64,000 nt of DNA from Saprospiraceae bacterium (GCA_028285085.1 JANQQI010000126.1:39959-103958); one strand, 5' to 3'. Counted from the stretch's first letter, positions 16,973-27,255 are shown. Notes: generated from the sequence alone by a model not told the origin. Numbers and translations: made by a program.

Positions 16973-18223
16973 ATGGACCGACCTATCGCTCAATCTCAAC
17001 GTCGCCGCAACGCTCTTTTCAAATGGCTGCGGATTCTGGGCATCCTCTTAGTCGTTATTGCCGCCATCTGGGGATTCCGTAGCCTCCTCAAAACTCGCGT
17101 AGAGACCGATGACTTTCGTTTCGCGGAGGTCGAAATCGGTGATCTGGAAAATACCATCTCCGCCTCTGGCACCATTATCCCAGCCTTTGAAGAACAAATC
17201 AATGCTCCGGTCAGCACAGAAATCAAATCCGTGCTCGTCCCCTCTGGCACTGCCGTACAACCCGGTGAAGTACTCATGCAACTCGACGAAGAGTTTGTTC
17301 GCTTGGAATATGAGTCTCTAAAAGATCGCCTGGCCCTGCAAGAAAACAAGATTGTGCAACTGCGTTTGCAGTATAACAAAGATGTGCGTGAGCTTGAGTA
17401 CAACGATCAAATTAAAGCGTTAGAATTATCCAGTAAAGAAGCGCTGCTAGAAGATGTCCGACGTCTACGTGATATTGGCAGTGCAACACAAGAAGAAGTT
17501 GAAAAGGCAGAACTAGACCTCCAGATCGTCAAACTGGAAAAGAAGAAACTGGAAAATGAACTGGAATTCCGGCGCGAAGCGGTCAGCAGCAATCAACGGG
17601 AGTTCGAGCTTGAAGTAGAAATTCAGCAAAAGAAAATCAAAGAGTTGACCCGCAAACTTGATGAGACCAAAGTATTGGCGCCTCGAGCCGGTGTCGTCAC
17701 CTGGATAAATGAAAGCATTGGTAAAAAGGCACAGGAAGGCGAGGCCCTCGTCCGTCTGGCTAATCTGGAAAGCTACCGCATTGAGGCCAGCTGTTCAGAT
17801 CGCTACACCAATCTGGTCAAAGTTGGCATGCCAGTTAAAGTCCGTATCAACAAAACTTACCTGCCAGGACAAATCAGCTCAGTACTTCCCGCGGTGGAAA
17901 ACAACACCGTCGAATTTATCGTCCTGCTCGAAGATCAAAAACATCCTGACTTACGCCCTAACATGCGCGTAGAGGTTTACATCATTTCCGATCGCAAAGA
18001 AAATGTGCTGCGTGTCCACAATGGTCCGGCCTTCACCGGTGCACGCCAGCAGGCCCTCTTTGTCGTGCGTGGTGATCAAGCGATCCGAGAAGATGTACAA
18101 ATCGGATTAACCAATCGCGACTACGTAGAAATTATCGCCGGACGATTACAACAAGGTGATCAGATCATCATCTCCGATATGGAAAGCTACGATCATTTAG
18201 AAACTATCGAACTCAAAAAATAA
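16973..18223 (+). CDS. Periplasmic adaptor (HlyD/MacA-type membrane fusion protein)
   Basis: A 416-residue adaptor with an N-terminal membrane anchor (about 19-41, LRILGILLVVIAAIWGF). It has a split lipoyl domain (EEQINAPVSTEIKSVLVPSG at about 80-99 and DETKVLAPRAGVVTWINESI at about 226-245), a long alpha-hairpin coiled coil between them (about 110-222), and beta-barrel and membrane-proximal domains to the C-terminus. It links the inner-membrane ABC transporter to the TolC-like channel. First gene of an operon of seven; the TolC gene begins 4 bp after its stop. Confidence 0.9.
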   Translation: MDRPIAQSQRRRNALFKWLRILGILLVVIAAIWGFRSLLKTRVETDDFRFAEVEIGDLENTISASGTIIPAFEEQINAPVSTEIKSVLVPSGTAVQPGEVLMQLDEEFVRLEYESLKDRLALQENKIVQLRLQYNKDVRELEYNDQIKALELSSKEALLEDVRRLRDIGSATQEEVEKAELDLQIVKLEKKKLENELEFRREAVSSNQREFELEVEIQQKKIKELTRKLDETKVLAPRAGVVTWINESIGKKAQEGEALVRLANLESYRIEASCSDRYTNLVKVGMPVKVRINKTYLPGQISSVLPAVENNTVEFIVLLEDQKHPDLRPNMRVEVYIISDRKENVLRVHNGPAFTGARQQALFVVRGDQAIREDVQIGLTNRDYVEIIAGRLQQGDQIIISDMESYDHLETIELKK

Positions 18224-18227
18224 CCCC

Positions 18228-19685
18228 ATGAAATCCTTCATCTCACTTTTTTTCAGCTTCTGGTTAGGCTTCACTGCTCTGTGTAGCGGGCAGGGCCTGC
18301 CAGATACTTTGGCCCTGGAGGATTTGCAGGAATTAGCCAGCCAACAAGCTCTTGGGCAATATCAGGCTCAGCTGAATCGCGAATCAGCTCGTTTGCAGCT
18401 ATCCGTTTTCAAGGCGGGGCTGAAGCCTCAACTCAGCGGCTTTGCTAATTTCCCTAATTACAGCAAAACCTTCAGCGAAATTACACAGCCAGACGGTACA
18501 GTACTTTTTCAACCGATTACCAATAATAACTCCGGGGTAGGTCTTTTGCTCACTCAGGACATTCCCTTGACTGGTGGTACTGTTTTCCTACGCAGTAACC
18601 TACAACGCTTTGACAATTTTGAAACAAACGATAGAATCTATAACGGCGTGCCATTCCGTTTAGGGATTATCCAGCCTTTGTTCGCCTTCAATCCATTGAA
18701 GTGGGACAAAAGGCTGGAACCCTTGCGCTTGTTTGAAGCCGAGCACCAATTTATTGCCGATCGCGAAGCGATTCGAGTCACTGCTACAGAGCTCTTTTTC
18801 AACCTCTTGTCGGCACACCAGAATTTGATAATCGCCAGCAGCAATGTCAGCACTAACGAAGCTTTGGCAGAAATTGCTCGCGAACGCTTCGAGCTGGGCA
18901 AATTATCGCGCCGCGACCTCAAACAGCTCGAGCTGGAGTTGGTGTCCGCTCGCCGCAATGCCGTCAGTGCTCGTCAGAGTGTCCAGGCTGCGACGGCTAA
19001 TATCTATGCCTATCTCGGACTGGCTTATCCCGGTAATCTTCTCGTGCCTGAAGTGCCTGAGCTACGCACCGACATTGCATTGGATGCCGAACAAGCCGTA
19101 CGTGAGGCCCGGGCCAATCATCCCGATCCGATTAGCTATACACGACGCTTACTGGAAGCGGAGCGTGACTTAGCGGAAGTGAAGGGTAATGGTGGCTTAC
19201 AGGCCGAGCTAGTGGCTTCCTTTGGTTTGGCGCGAAGCGGCCAGCGCCCCGAAGACATCTACCGTGATCCACAGCAGGAGCAATTGGTTCAACTACAGCT
19301 CAATGTCCCTATCGTTGATTGGGGGCGCCAGCGTAATTCGGTGGCTCGACAAAAAGTGCAGCAAGAGCTGGTGCAACGCCAGGTCGCACAGGATCAATTG
19401 GATTTCGAAACCCGCATCCAACGTCTGGTTGTCCAATTGCAGGAGTTACAACGAGAAGTCGAATTGATGGAAGAAGTGGTCCAATTAGCGCAAGAGCAAT
19501 TTGAGATCACCCGCGAAAGCTACGTACTCGGCGCGGTAAGTATTACCGACCTGAGCTTATCACAAGGCTTTAAAGACCGCAACCTCAGAGACTATATCAA
19601 TACCCTCGGTGAATACTGGAATCGCTATCTCGAACTGCGCTCATTGACACTTTACGATTTTGAACAACAGCAGAAGATATTTTAA
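18228..19685 (+). CDS. TolC-family outer membrane efflux channel
   Basis: A 485-residue protein with a signal peptide (about 1-22) and two outer-membrane-efflux repeats of the long alpha-helical type (about 30-250 and 270-480), with phrases such as LAEIARERFELGKLSRRDLKQLELELVSA split between helices and the C-terminal QFEITRESYVLGAVSITDLS. It forms the trimeric outer membrane exit duct for the MacAB-like system encoded around it. Confidence 0.9.
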   Translation: MKSFISLFFSFWLGFTALCSGQGLPDTLALEDLQELASQQALGQYQAQLNRESARLQLSVFKAGLKPQLSGFANFPNYSKTFSEITQPDGTVLFQPITNNNSGVGLLLTQDIPLTGGTVFLRSNLQRFDNFETNDRIYNGVPFRLGIIQPLFAFNPLKWDKRLEPLRLFEAEHQFIADREAIRVTATELFFNLLSAHQNLIIASSNVSTNEALAEIARERFELGKLSRRDLKQLELELVSARRNAVSARQSVQAATANIYAYLGLAYPGNLLVPEVPELRTDIALDAEQAVREARANHPDPISYTRRLLEAERDLAEVKGNGGLQAELVASFGLARSGQRPEDIYRDPQQEQLVQLQLNVPIVDWGRQRNSVARQKVQQELVQRQVAQDQLDFETRIQRLVVQLQELQREVELMEEVVQLAQEQFEITRESYVLGAVSITDLSLSQGFKDRNLRDYINTLGEYWNRYLELRSLTLYDFEQQQKIF

Positions 19686-19699
19686 TCCACTAAAAATAA

Positions 19700-20374
19700 A
19701 TGCACGTCATGATATCATTAAAAGACATCAACAAAGTATACCGCACAAAGACGGTAGAAACCCTTGCCCTTAACAATATTAGCTTGAACGTCCCCAAAGG
19801 AGAATTCCTTTCCATCATGGGACCATCAGGGTGCGGTAAAAGTACTCTGCTCAACATCATTGGACTGATTGATGAGCCCAGCGGTGGTCAGGTCAGCATC
19901 GATGGGCAAAACATCAGCAACTATAACAGTAAGGCCATTGCACGGTTTCGCAATGAAAAGTTAGGCTTCATTTTCCAAAGCTTCCATTTGATTTCTGATT
20001 TATCGGTGATTGACAATGTTGAACTTCCACTCATTTATCGCAAAGTCGGGGCGAAGCAACGCCGCGAGATGGCCGAAGAGGCTTTGACCCAAGTGGGGTT
20101 GAAAAATCGGATGCGTCATTTTCCTTCTCAGCTTTCAGGCGGGCAGAAGCAGCGGGTGGCGATTGCCCGAGCGATCGTGGGAAAGCCATCGATCATCCTC
20201 GCGGATGAGCCGACGGGTAATCTCGATAGTGTCATGGGCAACGAGGTGATGGATATCCTGCTCAACCTCAATAACAACTCTGGGACGACCATCGTCATGG
20301 TAACCCACGACGAAAGTATGGCCCGCAAGACGAATCGCTTAGTTCGTTTGTTCGACGGCAGTCAAGTTCAATAA
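19700..20374 (+). CDS. MacB/LolD-type ABC transporter ATP-binding protein
   Basis: A 224-residue ATPase with Walker A GPSGCGKSTLLN (about 41-52), signature LSGGQKQRVAIARAIV (about 143-158), Walker B IILADEPTGN and the H-loop VTHDE. The size matches stand-alone ATPases of the MacB/LolD/FtsE group. An alternative ATG lies three codons inside (19709). It energises the two permease subunits encoded next. Confidence 0.92.
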   Translation: MHVMISLKDINKVYRTKTVETLALNNISLNVPKGEFLSIMGPSGCGKSTLLNIIGLIDEPSGGQVSIDGQNISNYNSKAIARFRNEKLGFIFQSFHLISDLSVIDNVELPLIYRKVGAKQRREMAEEALTQVGLKNRMRHFPSQLSGGQKQRVAIARAIVGKPSIILADEPTGNLDSVMGNEVMDILLNLNNNSGTTIVMVTHDESMARKTNRLVRLFDGSQVQ

Positions 20375-20401
20375 ATTCAATCACCCAGAATTATTTGCAT
20401 T

Positions 20402-21739
20402 ATGTTTCAAAATTATTTCAAACTGGCGATCAAGGTACTGGGACGCCGCAAGTTTTTCACCTTTGTCAGCTTGTTCGGTATCAGTTTTACTTTGATGATT
20501 CTCACTTTGCTCACCGCTATTCTAACCAATGAGCTCGGCTCGGCGGCACCAATGGGGGAACAAGATCGTATGGTTTTCTTGCCGCGCGTAAGTATGAAAA
20601 AAGAAATGGTGGATACCATCGCAGTTATTGATACGGTCATGTTGGACGGTGCGATGTCATTCGACACCACTTTTGAGTATAAGAACCTTGGTCGAAATAT
20701 GTCTACCTCCTCCCCAAGTTTTTATTTCCTCGATGAGTTCATGCGGGACTTAACCTCCGTCACTAAATATTCATTTTACAGTCCAAATCACACTTACGAT
20801 CTGTTTTTGAATAGTAATAAACTGACTTTCAAAACCATTTTTACCGATGCGGCTTACTGGCAGATTTACAATTTCAAATTCCTCGAAGGTAAAGCCTACA
20901 ATAAAGATGCGGTGAACAACCAAGAACGTGTAGCTGTGATTAGTGAAAAAGCGGCGCTACAGTACTTCGGGAAAGTAAAAGGGGTGGTTGGCAAAACGGT
21001 TACCTTAGATCGCAAGCAATACCAGGTGGTCGGTGTCACGGCCCTTCCTAAAGTCGACCGTTCCTTTCTCAATGCTCACGTCTTTTTACCCTACACCGAA
21101 CTCCCTCCAAAGGCTTTAAGTGACAAAGAATTCTTAGGGAGCTTTGATGCCGTATTCGTCGCGAGTAAACCTTCCGGTCGTGACGCCATTAAAGATGAAA
21201 TCAATCGACAGGAAAAACTCATTCCAATGCCGAACCCGGATGAATATAACGTCCTGGAATTGGCCCCCTCGACTTACGCTGAACGCTACGCCACCGCTGT
21301 TCTCGGCAATGAACGAGAACCCGAAAACACGGTCCGTCAGGCTTTTATCATTGTTGCGCTCTTAATGCTATTTCTGATTTTGCTGCCTACCCTCAACCTG
21401 ATTAACATTAACCTGAGTCGTATTCTGGAACGTTCTTCGGAGATTGGTGTTCGCAAAGCTTTCGGCGCTAATTCAGGAAACATTCTTACTCAATTCGTTT
21501 TTGAAAATGTCATTCTAACCCTGATTGGTGGACTCATTGGATTCATTTTGGCCTACATCATGATTGGCGTCATCAATGATACGCAAGCTCTGGGAGATAC
21601 GATCCTGGTTTTCAACTTCAAGGTCTTTTTATACGGTCTGTTGATCTGCTTGGTATTTGGCGTTCTCTCCGGTATTCTCCCCGCCTATCGTATGTCTAAA
21701 GTCCACATTGCTAATTCTCTAAAAAGAAATGCCTTATGA
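20402..21739 (+). CDS. MacB-type ABC permease subunit 1
   Basis: A 445-residue permease with one N-terminal membrane segment (about 17-40), a large periplasmic MacB_PCD domain (about 45-300), and three C-terminal segments of the FtsX family (about 307-430, with ERSSEIGVRKAFGANSGNIL between them). Its stop overlaps the start of the next permease by 4 bp (ATGA). The two subunits probably form a heterodimer. Such transporters move substrates from the periplasm outwards by mechanotransmission. Confidence 0.9.
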   Translation: MFQNYFKLAIKVLGRRKFFTFVSLFGISFTLMILTLLTAILTNELGSAAPMGEQDRMVFLPRVSMKKEMVDTIAVIDTVMLDGAMSFDTTFEYKNLGRNMSTSSPSFYFLDEFMRDLTSVTKYSFYSPNHTYDLFLNSNKLTFKTIFTDAAYWQIYNFKFLEGKAYNKDAVNNQERVAVISEKAALQYFGKVKGVVGKTVTLDRKQYQVVGVTALPKVDRSFLNAHVFLPYTELPPKALSDKEFLGSFDAVFVASKPSGRDAIKDEINRQEKLIPMPNPDEYNVLELAPSTYAERYATAVLGNEREPENTVRQAFIIVALLMLFLILLPTLNLININLSRILERSSEIGVRKAFGANSGNILTQFVFENVILTLIGGLIGFILAYIMIGVINDTQALGDTILVFNFKVFLYGLLICLVFGVLSGILPAYRMSKVHIANSLKRNAL

Positions 21740-22905
21740 TCAAGCATATCATAAAATTGATTTGGAATAAAAAGAAAAGCAATTTTCTCATGTTCCTCGA
21801 GATTTTCTTCTCGTTTCTCATCCTCTTTGCCGTCTTCACCTTTGTGGTCAGCAATCTACGTATGTACCAAAGTCCACTGGGATTTGATACCGAAGACATG
21901 TGGTTAGCCCATCTGTCTTTCCCCTCGGAGCTTGACTCCGCCACGGTAGCGGATACCAAGCTACGACTGGTCCGTGAGCTTAATGCAAAGCCAGAAATCA
22001 TTTCTGTAGGATTCACCAATTCGATTACGCCTTTTTCCGGCTCCACCTGGGTCACCTCCAACGATGATAATGGTTTTGACCTCCAAACCTGGGTGGTGGA
22101 AGCGGATGAGCACTATGGCCCCACGGCAGGTGTTAACATCGTCGAAGGCCGGTGGTTTAATGAAGAAGATGCGCTGGGGAAATACCCGGCTGTCGTTTTC
22201 AATCGCAAGCTTTGGGAAGAATACTTTGATGAACAGCCCGTGCTCGATAGTATTTATAAACTTAACGGCAAGGAAAACATTGTTGTGGGTATTGTAGAAA
22301 ACTATAAATATAGAAGTGAGTTTGAAGAAGAATACCCGACTACGCTGTTCCACAAACCAGTCCATGATGCAGGACTTGCTTCTTTACACATTCGCCTACA
22401 ACCCGGCACTTCTGTTCAATTTGAAGAAGAGGTTAACCAAACCATTGCAGGAATCACTAAACGGTCCGATTTCATTATCGAAAACCTAGATGAGAAGCGT
22501 AAGGATAATAGCCGTTCCACCTGGATTCCGATGATTACCTTACTGAGTATTTGTTTGTTTTTGATTCTGAATGTAGCACTTGGACTGTTCGGCGTACTGT
22601 GGTACAACATTAGCAAGCGACGTTCCGAAATCGGCTTGCGGCGCGCATTGGGAGCTACCGCCGACAATATCTCTTTTCAATTCATTAGCGAAATCATGCT
22701 AGTCACTATCGCGGGGATTTTGGCGGGGAGTTTTTTCACCTTGCAATTTCCGTTAATGAAATTATTAGAAGTAGAAAACATCGACTATTATTATGCGATG
22801 GGCCTATCGGCATTGATCATTACCGTATTAGTCTTGGTTTGTGCTTTTTATCCTAGCCGACAAGCCGCCGGAATCAATCCAGCTATCGCCTTACACGAGG
22901 ATTAG
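21736..22905 (+). CDS. MacB-type ABC permease subunit 2
   Basis: A 389-residue permease with the same layout as its neighbour: N-terminal membrane segment (about 19-40), shorter periplasmic domain (about 45-260) and FtsX domain with three segments and the SKRRSEIGLRRALGATADNI coupling loop (about 294-313). The four-base start/stop overlap suggests coupled translation with subunit 1. The two permeases differ in the periplasmic domain. Confidence 0.9.
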   Translation: MIKHIIKLIWNKKKSNFLMFLEIFFSFLILFAVFTFVVSNLRMYQSPLGFDTEDMWLAHLSFPSELDSATVADTKLRLVRELNAKPEIISVGFTNSITPFSGSTWVTSNDDNGFDLQTWVVEADEHYGPTAGVNIVEGRWFNEEDALGKYPAVVFNRKLWEEYFDEQPVLDSIYKLNGKENIVVGIVENYKYRSEFEEEYPTTLFHKPVHDAGLASLHIRLQPGTSVQFEEEVNQTIAGITKRSDFIIENLDEKRKDNSRSTWIPMITLLSICLFLILNVALGLFGVLWYNISKRRSEIGLRRALGATADNISFQFISEIMLVTIAGILAGSFFTLQFPLMKLLEVENIDYYYAMGLSALIITVLVLVCAFYPSRQAAGINPAIALHED

Positions 22906-22910
22906 AACGC

Positions 22911-24281
22911 ATGCAGACAAAAGAGATATTACTCATTGACGACGATCAGACCGTTTGTATTTCAATTGGTCTACTGCTCAAACGAGCCGGTTTTAGGAGT
23001 CGGAGTGTGCACCGTCCTAGAGATATTTTTCCGGCTTTGGCCGAAAAACTGCCCGACCTTGTCCTACTGGACATGAATTTTACTATTGAAACGACAGGAC
23101 GAAAAGGTCTCGAAATCCTCAATAATATTCGACAGGAATACCCTCAACTCCCCGTCATCTTGATGACGGGCTGGGCGACGGTACAACTGGCCGTAGAAGG
23201 TATGAAGGCTGGCGCCCGGGATTTCATCGCAAAACCTTGGGATAATAAGCAATTGCTATCGTCCATCAAGACAATTCTGGCGCTGGATACGCCAGCACCC
23301 CAGGATAGCAAAAGTACCCCTACGGGCTTCGAACATATTGTTGGAGCCAACCCGGATTTCAAGGATATTTTGGCCGTAGCGCAGCGAGTCAGTAAAACGG
23401 ACGCCAGCGTCCTCATCTGCGGGGAAAGCGGTACCGGCAAAGAATTGATTGCCGAAGCAATCCACTACGAAAGTGAGCGCGCCCAACATCCTTTTGTAAA
23501 GGTGAACCTCGGAGGTATTTCCGCCTCCTTGTTCGAAAGCGAAATGTTTGGACATAAAAAAGGGGCATACACCGATGCCATAGCGGATCGGAAAGGGCGT
23601 TTTGAGCTGGCTGATCGCGGTACCATCTTTTTGGACGAAATCGGTGATCTGGCGATGAGCAGTCAGGTAAAGCTACTGCGTGTACTCCAGGAAAAGACCT
23701 TTGAGGTCTTGGGTAGTAGTACGCCTATTCGTACAGATTTTCGGGTACTCAGCGCCACCAACAAGGATTTGGAATACATGGTGACCCAAGGTGGCTTCCG
23801 CGAAGATCTCTATTACCGGATCAATTTGATCAAGATCGAGCTACCGCCTTTGCGGGAGCGGGCCTCGGATATTCCCTTGCTGGCCACACGTTTTATCGAT
23901 AATTTGAAGATCGTGTACCAGCGCCCCGATTTGCACGCCAGCCCCGAGGCGCTGGCCTGGTTGGCACAGCAAAACTTTCCGGGCAATATCCGACAACTGA
24001 AAAACCTCGTGGAGCGGACCCTGTTGATTCATCCCGGCCCGCGACTCGAAGCACAAGATTTTCAGCGCCAGTACCGGCAAGAGTTACAAAAGAAAAATAC
24101 GATTGAATTACCGGAAGTCGGTCAGGTGTCTTTGGAAGAAATGGAAGTGATGATGATTCGAAAAACCCTCGAATTCTATCAAAATAAGGTCGCGTTGGCC
24201 GCCCGAGCATTGGGCGTCACCCGCAGTAGCTTATATCGTAGATTGCAAAAATACCATATTCCGTATGACGATCAGACTTAG
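22911..24281 (+). CDS. Sigma-54-dependent response regulator (NtrC family)
   Basis: A 456-residue regulator: receiver domain (1-125, phospho-acceptor Asp54 in LVLLDMNF), AAA+ sigma-54 activation domain (about 145-385; Walker A GESGTGKE near 171, Walker B TIFLDEIGDL) and a Fis-type helix-turn-helix (about 430-450, VALAARALGVTRSSLYRRLQ). The sigma-54 contact loop reads GAYTDA (218-223) rather than GAFTGA; the GAFTDA-like form is common in Bacteroidota. It most likely activates the sigma-54-like promoter at the head of its own operon. Confidence 0.9.
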   Translation: MQTKEILLIDDDQTVCISIGLLLKRAGFRSRSVHRPRDIFPALAEKLPDLVLLDMNFTIETTGRKGLEILNNIRQEYPQLPVILMTGWATVQLAVEGMKAGARDFIAKPWDNKQLLSSIKTILALDTPAPQDSKSTPTGFEHIVGANPDFKDILAVAQRVSKTDASVLICGESGTGKELIAEAIHYESERAQHPFVKVNLGGISASLFESEMFGHKKGAYTDAIADRKGRFELADRGTIFLDEIGDLAMSSQVKLLRVLQEKTFEVLGSSTPIRTDFRVLSATNKDLEYMVTQGGFREDLYYRINLIKIELPPLRERASDIPLLATRFIDNLKIVYQRPDLHASPEALAWLAQQNFPGNIRQLKNLVERTLLIHPGPRLEAQDFQRQYRQELQKKNTIELPEVGQVSLEEMEVMMIRKTLEFYQNKVALAARALGVTRSSLYRRLQKYHIPYDDQT

Positions 24282-25569
24282 GTACTGGCTGTTCATCGGC
24301 TTCCTTCATCTTGCCATTGGAGGACTTACGATCTATTTGTTGTGGGAACAGAAGGTTTGGATTTTCGTTGTCGAAATCGCCGTTCTGTTCTCTCTGTTTA
24401 TTGCCTTCCGGATATACCGCAATTTCATTCAGCCCGTCGAATTCATTGGCCGCGGCGCTGATGCCATTCTCGACCAGGATTTCAACGTCAAGCTACGACC
24501 TACCGGCTCCAAAGATATGGATAAACTCGTGACGGTCTACAACGCCATGATTGATAATATCCGGGAAGAGCGTACCCAGGTGCAACAGCAACACTACTTT
24601 TTACAAAAGCTCATCAATGCCTCCCCCGCCGGGATTCTTATCCTCAATTACGACGGCCAACTCACAGAATACAATCCTCAGGCAGAGGCGATGCTTAGGC
24701 TTAAACCTTCTGATCTGGGCACAACACTCCAACAGCATTCTCATCCCTTACTGCGGTCCATCGCTGAAGTACCGGTAGGAGAATCAAAAATCATCAGCGG
24801 TAAAAGCATTGAACGGTTTAAGTGCCAGGTATCTCACTTTGTTCACCGTGGTTTCAATCGGAAATTCGTGCTGTTTCAGGAGCTATCCAAAGAAATTATC
24901 TCTGCGGAGAAGCGCGCTTACGGAAAAATCATCCGCATGATGGCGCACGAGGTCAATAACTCTATCGGCGCTATCAATTCTATCCTTCAGTCCATGTTGG
25001 ATTTTTATGATCCCAATTCTCCGGACTGGGAAACTGATTTTCGGACAACGCTACAGATAGCGGTACAGCGTAACGATCGTCTCAATCGGTTTATGAAAAA
25101 CTTTGCGGAAGTGGTGCGCTTACCTGCGCCTCATTTCGAGTCACTGGATTTACACGAAATGCTGCAAAACATTGCCCGACTTATGACGCAGCAAGCTAAA
25201 GACAGAGTAATCGAATTCGAATGGGATTTGGCCTCAAAGCCGTTCCAACTCCAGGCAGATCCACGTCAATTAGAGCAAGTGTTTGTCAATATCTTTAAAA
25301 ATGCGCTCGAATCTATTGGTCAATCGGGTACTATCCGCATTCATACTACCACTGAGCCGCTCCGTCTCCAAATCATGGATAATGGTGCCGGAATCGCTCC
25401 CGAGGTGGCTGATAAACTTTTCTCTCCTTTTTTCAGTACCAAACCCGAAGGTCAAGGCGTTGGATTGACCCTCATTCGGGAAATTTTAGTGCAACACGAG
25501 GCCGATTTCAGCCTACGCACCCACCCCTCCGGTTGGACGGTATTTGAAATTATTTTTAAAAAAAATTGA
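24265..25569 (+). CDS. Sensor histidine kinase (NtrY-like), partner of the upstream response regulator
   Basis: A 434-residue kinase with two short N-terminal membrane segments (about 8-27 and 31-48), HAMP-like linker (about 52-105), PAS-type domain (about 110-200), dimerisation region with the phospho-acceptor His in MMAHEVNNSIGAINSIL (about 229-245) and an ATPase domain with IFKNALESIG, DNGAGI and GQGVGLTL. The loop between the membrane segments is very short, so it probably senses within or near the membrane. It overlaps the regulator gene by 17 bp, the usual sign of a cognate pair. Confidence 0.9.
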   Translation: MTIRLRYWLFIGFLHLAIGGLTIYLLWEQKVWIFVVEIAVLFSLFIAFRIYRNFIQPVEFIGRGADAILDQDFNVKLRPTGSKDMDKLVTVYNAMIDNIREERTQVQQQHYFLQKLINASPAGILILNYDGQLTEYNPQAEAMLRLKPSDLGTTLQQHSHPLLRSIAEVPVGESKIISGKSIERFKCQVSHFVHRGFNRKFVLFQELSKEIISAEKRAYGKIIRMMAHEVNNSIGAINSILQSMLDFYDPNSPDWETDFRTTLQIAVQRNDRLNRFMKNFAEVVRLPAPHFESLDLHEMLQNIARLMTQQAKDRVIEFEWDLASKPFQLQADPRQLEQVFVNIFKNALESIGQSGTIRIHTTTEPLRLQIMDNGAGIAPEVADKLFSPFFSTKPEGQGVGLTLIREILVQHEADFSLRTHPSGWTVFEIIFKKN

Positions 25570-25720
25570 AAAAGACTGATAACGAAGTGTAACAATCGCC
25601 TATTTATAGGCAAAGAAGGATTACATTTTGAACGTGATGATTCCCCCGAGCTAAGACTTTAAGAATTTATCATTCTCGTTCCCCCCCAAGCTATTTTAAG
25701 ATCAATCACGGTATCGAAAG

Positions 25721-25752
25721 CTCCGCGTGCACTCCACGCGGAGTTTTTTTTT
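25721..25752 (+). terminator. Terminator of the efflux operon
   Basis: CTCCGCGTG (25721-25729) and CACGCGGAG (25735-25743) form a 9-bp GC-rich stem with a 5-nt loop, followed by nine T. It lies 150 bp after the histidine kinase stop. Confidence 0.9.
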
Positions 25753-25764
25753 GGTCATTCCAGA

Positions 25765-26841
25765 CTACTCGATGGCTAGCTTACGTAGCATTCGTCCGTG
25801 ATTAGCCAGGGCCGCAAACCAAGTCTTTTCGGTATGATAAGGCAAATTGAATTCGCGTGCTGTTTGCTCCACAATGCTTGACAAATCCCGATAATGGACG
25901 TGGCAAATATGTGGAAACAAATGGTGCTCGATCTGGTAGTTCAGCCCACCAACAAACCAAGAGAACAAGCGGCTATCGCGAGAGAAATTTGCGGTTGTTT
26001 GCAACTGATGGATCGCCCAGCAATTTTCGATAGAACCATCTTCTGAAGGCAAAGGATATTCAGTATCCGTGATCACGTGGGCCGGCTGGAAGACGCAGCT
26101 CAGGATCAACCCGCTGATCAGGTGCATTACGATGAAAGATAAAACTACCCACCAACCCGAAAAGGGGACCAACATAATCGGTAACACCAGCATGTAGGAG
26201 AAGTAAATAATACGCGAGATAACGACCTCTAACAAAAATTTATTGAATTGACCTTTGCCTTTCAGCAATCCGCGATCGCGGAATTCGAATAATTGCTTAA
26301 ACTCCTTGGAGACCGCCCAAGAGATGGTCATCAAAGAATACAAGAACCACGCGTAATAGTGTTGGTAGCGATGAATTTTTAGTTTTTCACTGTGCGGTGA
26401 AAAACGGAGCACTTTCGTTCGGCTAATATCTTCATCAAGACCGTGAATATTAGTGTAAGTATGGTGGAGTAAATTATGCTGAATCTTCCAATAAGCGGCG
26501 CAGCCTCCAATGATATTCAACAAATACCCCATCATGAGGTTAACATTCTTGTTTTCGGAGTACGCACCGTGATTGGCATCGTGCATAATGGATAAACCGA
26601 TACCGGACATGCCGATCCCCATGATGACCCATAAAGCAAAGAATATCCACGGATTGCTCACCATGGTAATACTGATTACGAATGGCACCAGGTAGAGCGC
26701 CAGCATGAAAATTGATTTGAAAACCATCCGGCTATCAGCGTGGCGAGAAATCTTGCGTTCCTCAAAATAACTAGACACACGCTGTCTTAGAGTGGTAAAA
26801 AAATCATTATTGACATTACGAGCAAACTTTACTTTTTGCAT
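25765..26841 (-). CDS. Membrane fatty acid desaturase (acyl-lipid/acyl-CoA type)
   Basis: A 358-residue membrane di-iron desaturase. The three histidine boxes are intact: HDANH (87-91), HNLLHH (122-127) and QIEHH (about 303-307), plus the helpful motif HGLDED. Four membrane segments surround them. There is no fused cytochrome b5. The QxxHH third box resembles front-end (delta-5/delta-6-like) and related bacterial desaturases. It would introduce a double bond into membrane acyl chains using oxygen and a separate electron donor. It stands alone, followed by the convergent efflux terminator. Position specificity is not predictable from the sequence. Confidence 0.9.
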   Translation of the reverse strand: MQKVKFARNVNNDFFTTLRQRVSSYFEERKISRHADSRMVFKSIFMLALYLVPFVISITMVSNPWIFFALWVIMGIGMSGIGLSIMHDANHGAYSENKNVNLMMGYLLNIIGGCAAYWKIQHNLLHHTYTNIHGLDEDISRTKVLRFSPHSEKLKIHRYQHYYAWFLYSLMTISWAVSKEFKQLFEFRDRGLLKGKGQFNKFLLEVVISRIIYFSYMLVLPIMLVPFSGWWVVLSFIVMHLISGLILSCVFQPAHVITDTEYPLPSEDGSIENCWAIHQLQTTANFSRDSRLFSWFVGGLNYQIEHHLFPHICHVHYRDLSSIVEQTAREFNLPYHTEKTWFAALANHGRMLRKLAIE

Positions 26842-27255
26842 TAAATTGGATTTATTTCTTTAACTAGAACAGCCTACAGCTGTATATTATTAGTTATGCA
26901 ATGATCTAAAAATAGGAGGCATCAGGGAAAGATGCGGCAAGATAAACATTTGTTTCGTTCTTTCGGTGCATCTCGAATTTTGTTCTGCCATCAAAGTGTC
27001 ATTTGTACAAAAAGCTCACGAAAAATTGTTATTGATTTCACATTGCCGTTAAATTGTTTCCTTGTCAAACCAACTCGGAATAGCAGAAGTTGTTCAAAAA
27101 AAGGACTTGGTATGGTGATTTTCTGGTATTGTAGGCTTTGATTTTCTCTTTCTAAGGACAGTATAATTCGTGGTATTCAATCGGTCCTCCACTTATCATG
27201 ATGGTAAAAAACAGTCGCTCCCCTATTACTCGGGATAGGAAAAATGTGTTAAAAC
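26842..27255. other. Intergenic region between desaturase and thioredoxin-like genes
   Basis: About 410 bp with no supported gene. A plus-strand frame at 26932-27141 has unlikely composition and no family resemblance. No clear promoter for the desaturase was recognised on the minus strand. The right end leads into the operator/promoter at 27256. Confidence 0.4.

Noticed and set aside
26932..27141. Open frame of 69 codons on the plus strand
   Set aside because: It has an implausible composition (many Ser, Arg, Cys, Phe), no promoter and no family pattern.
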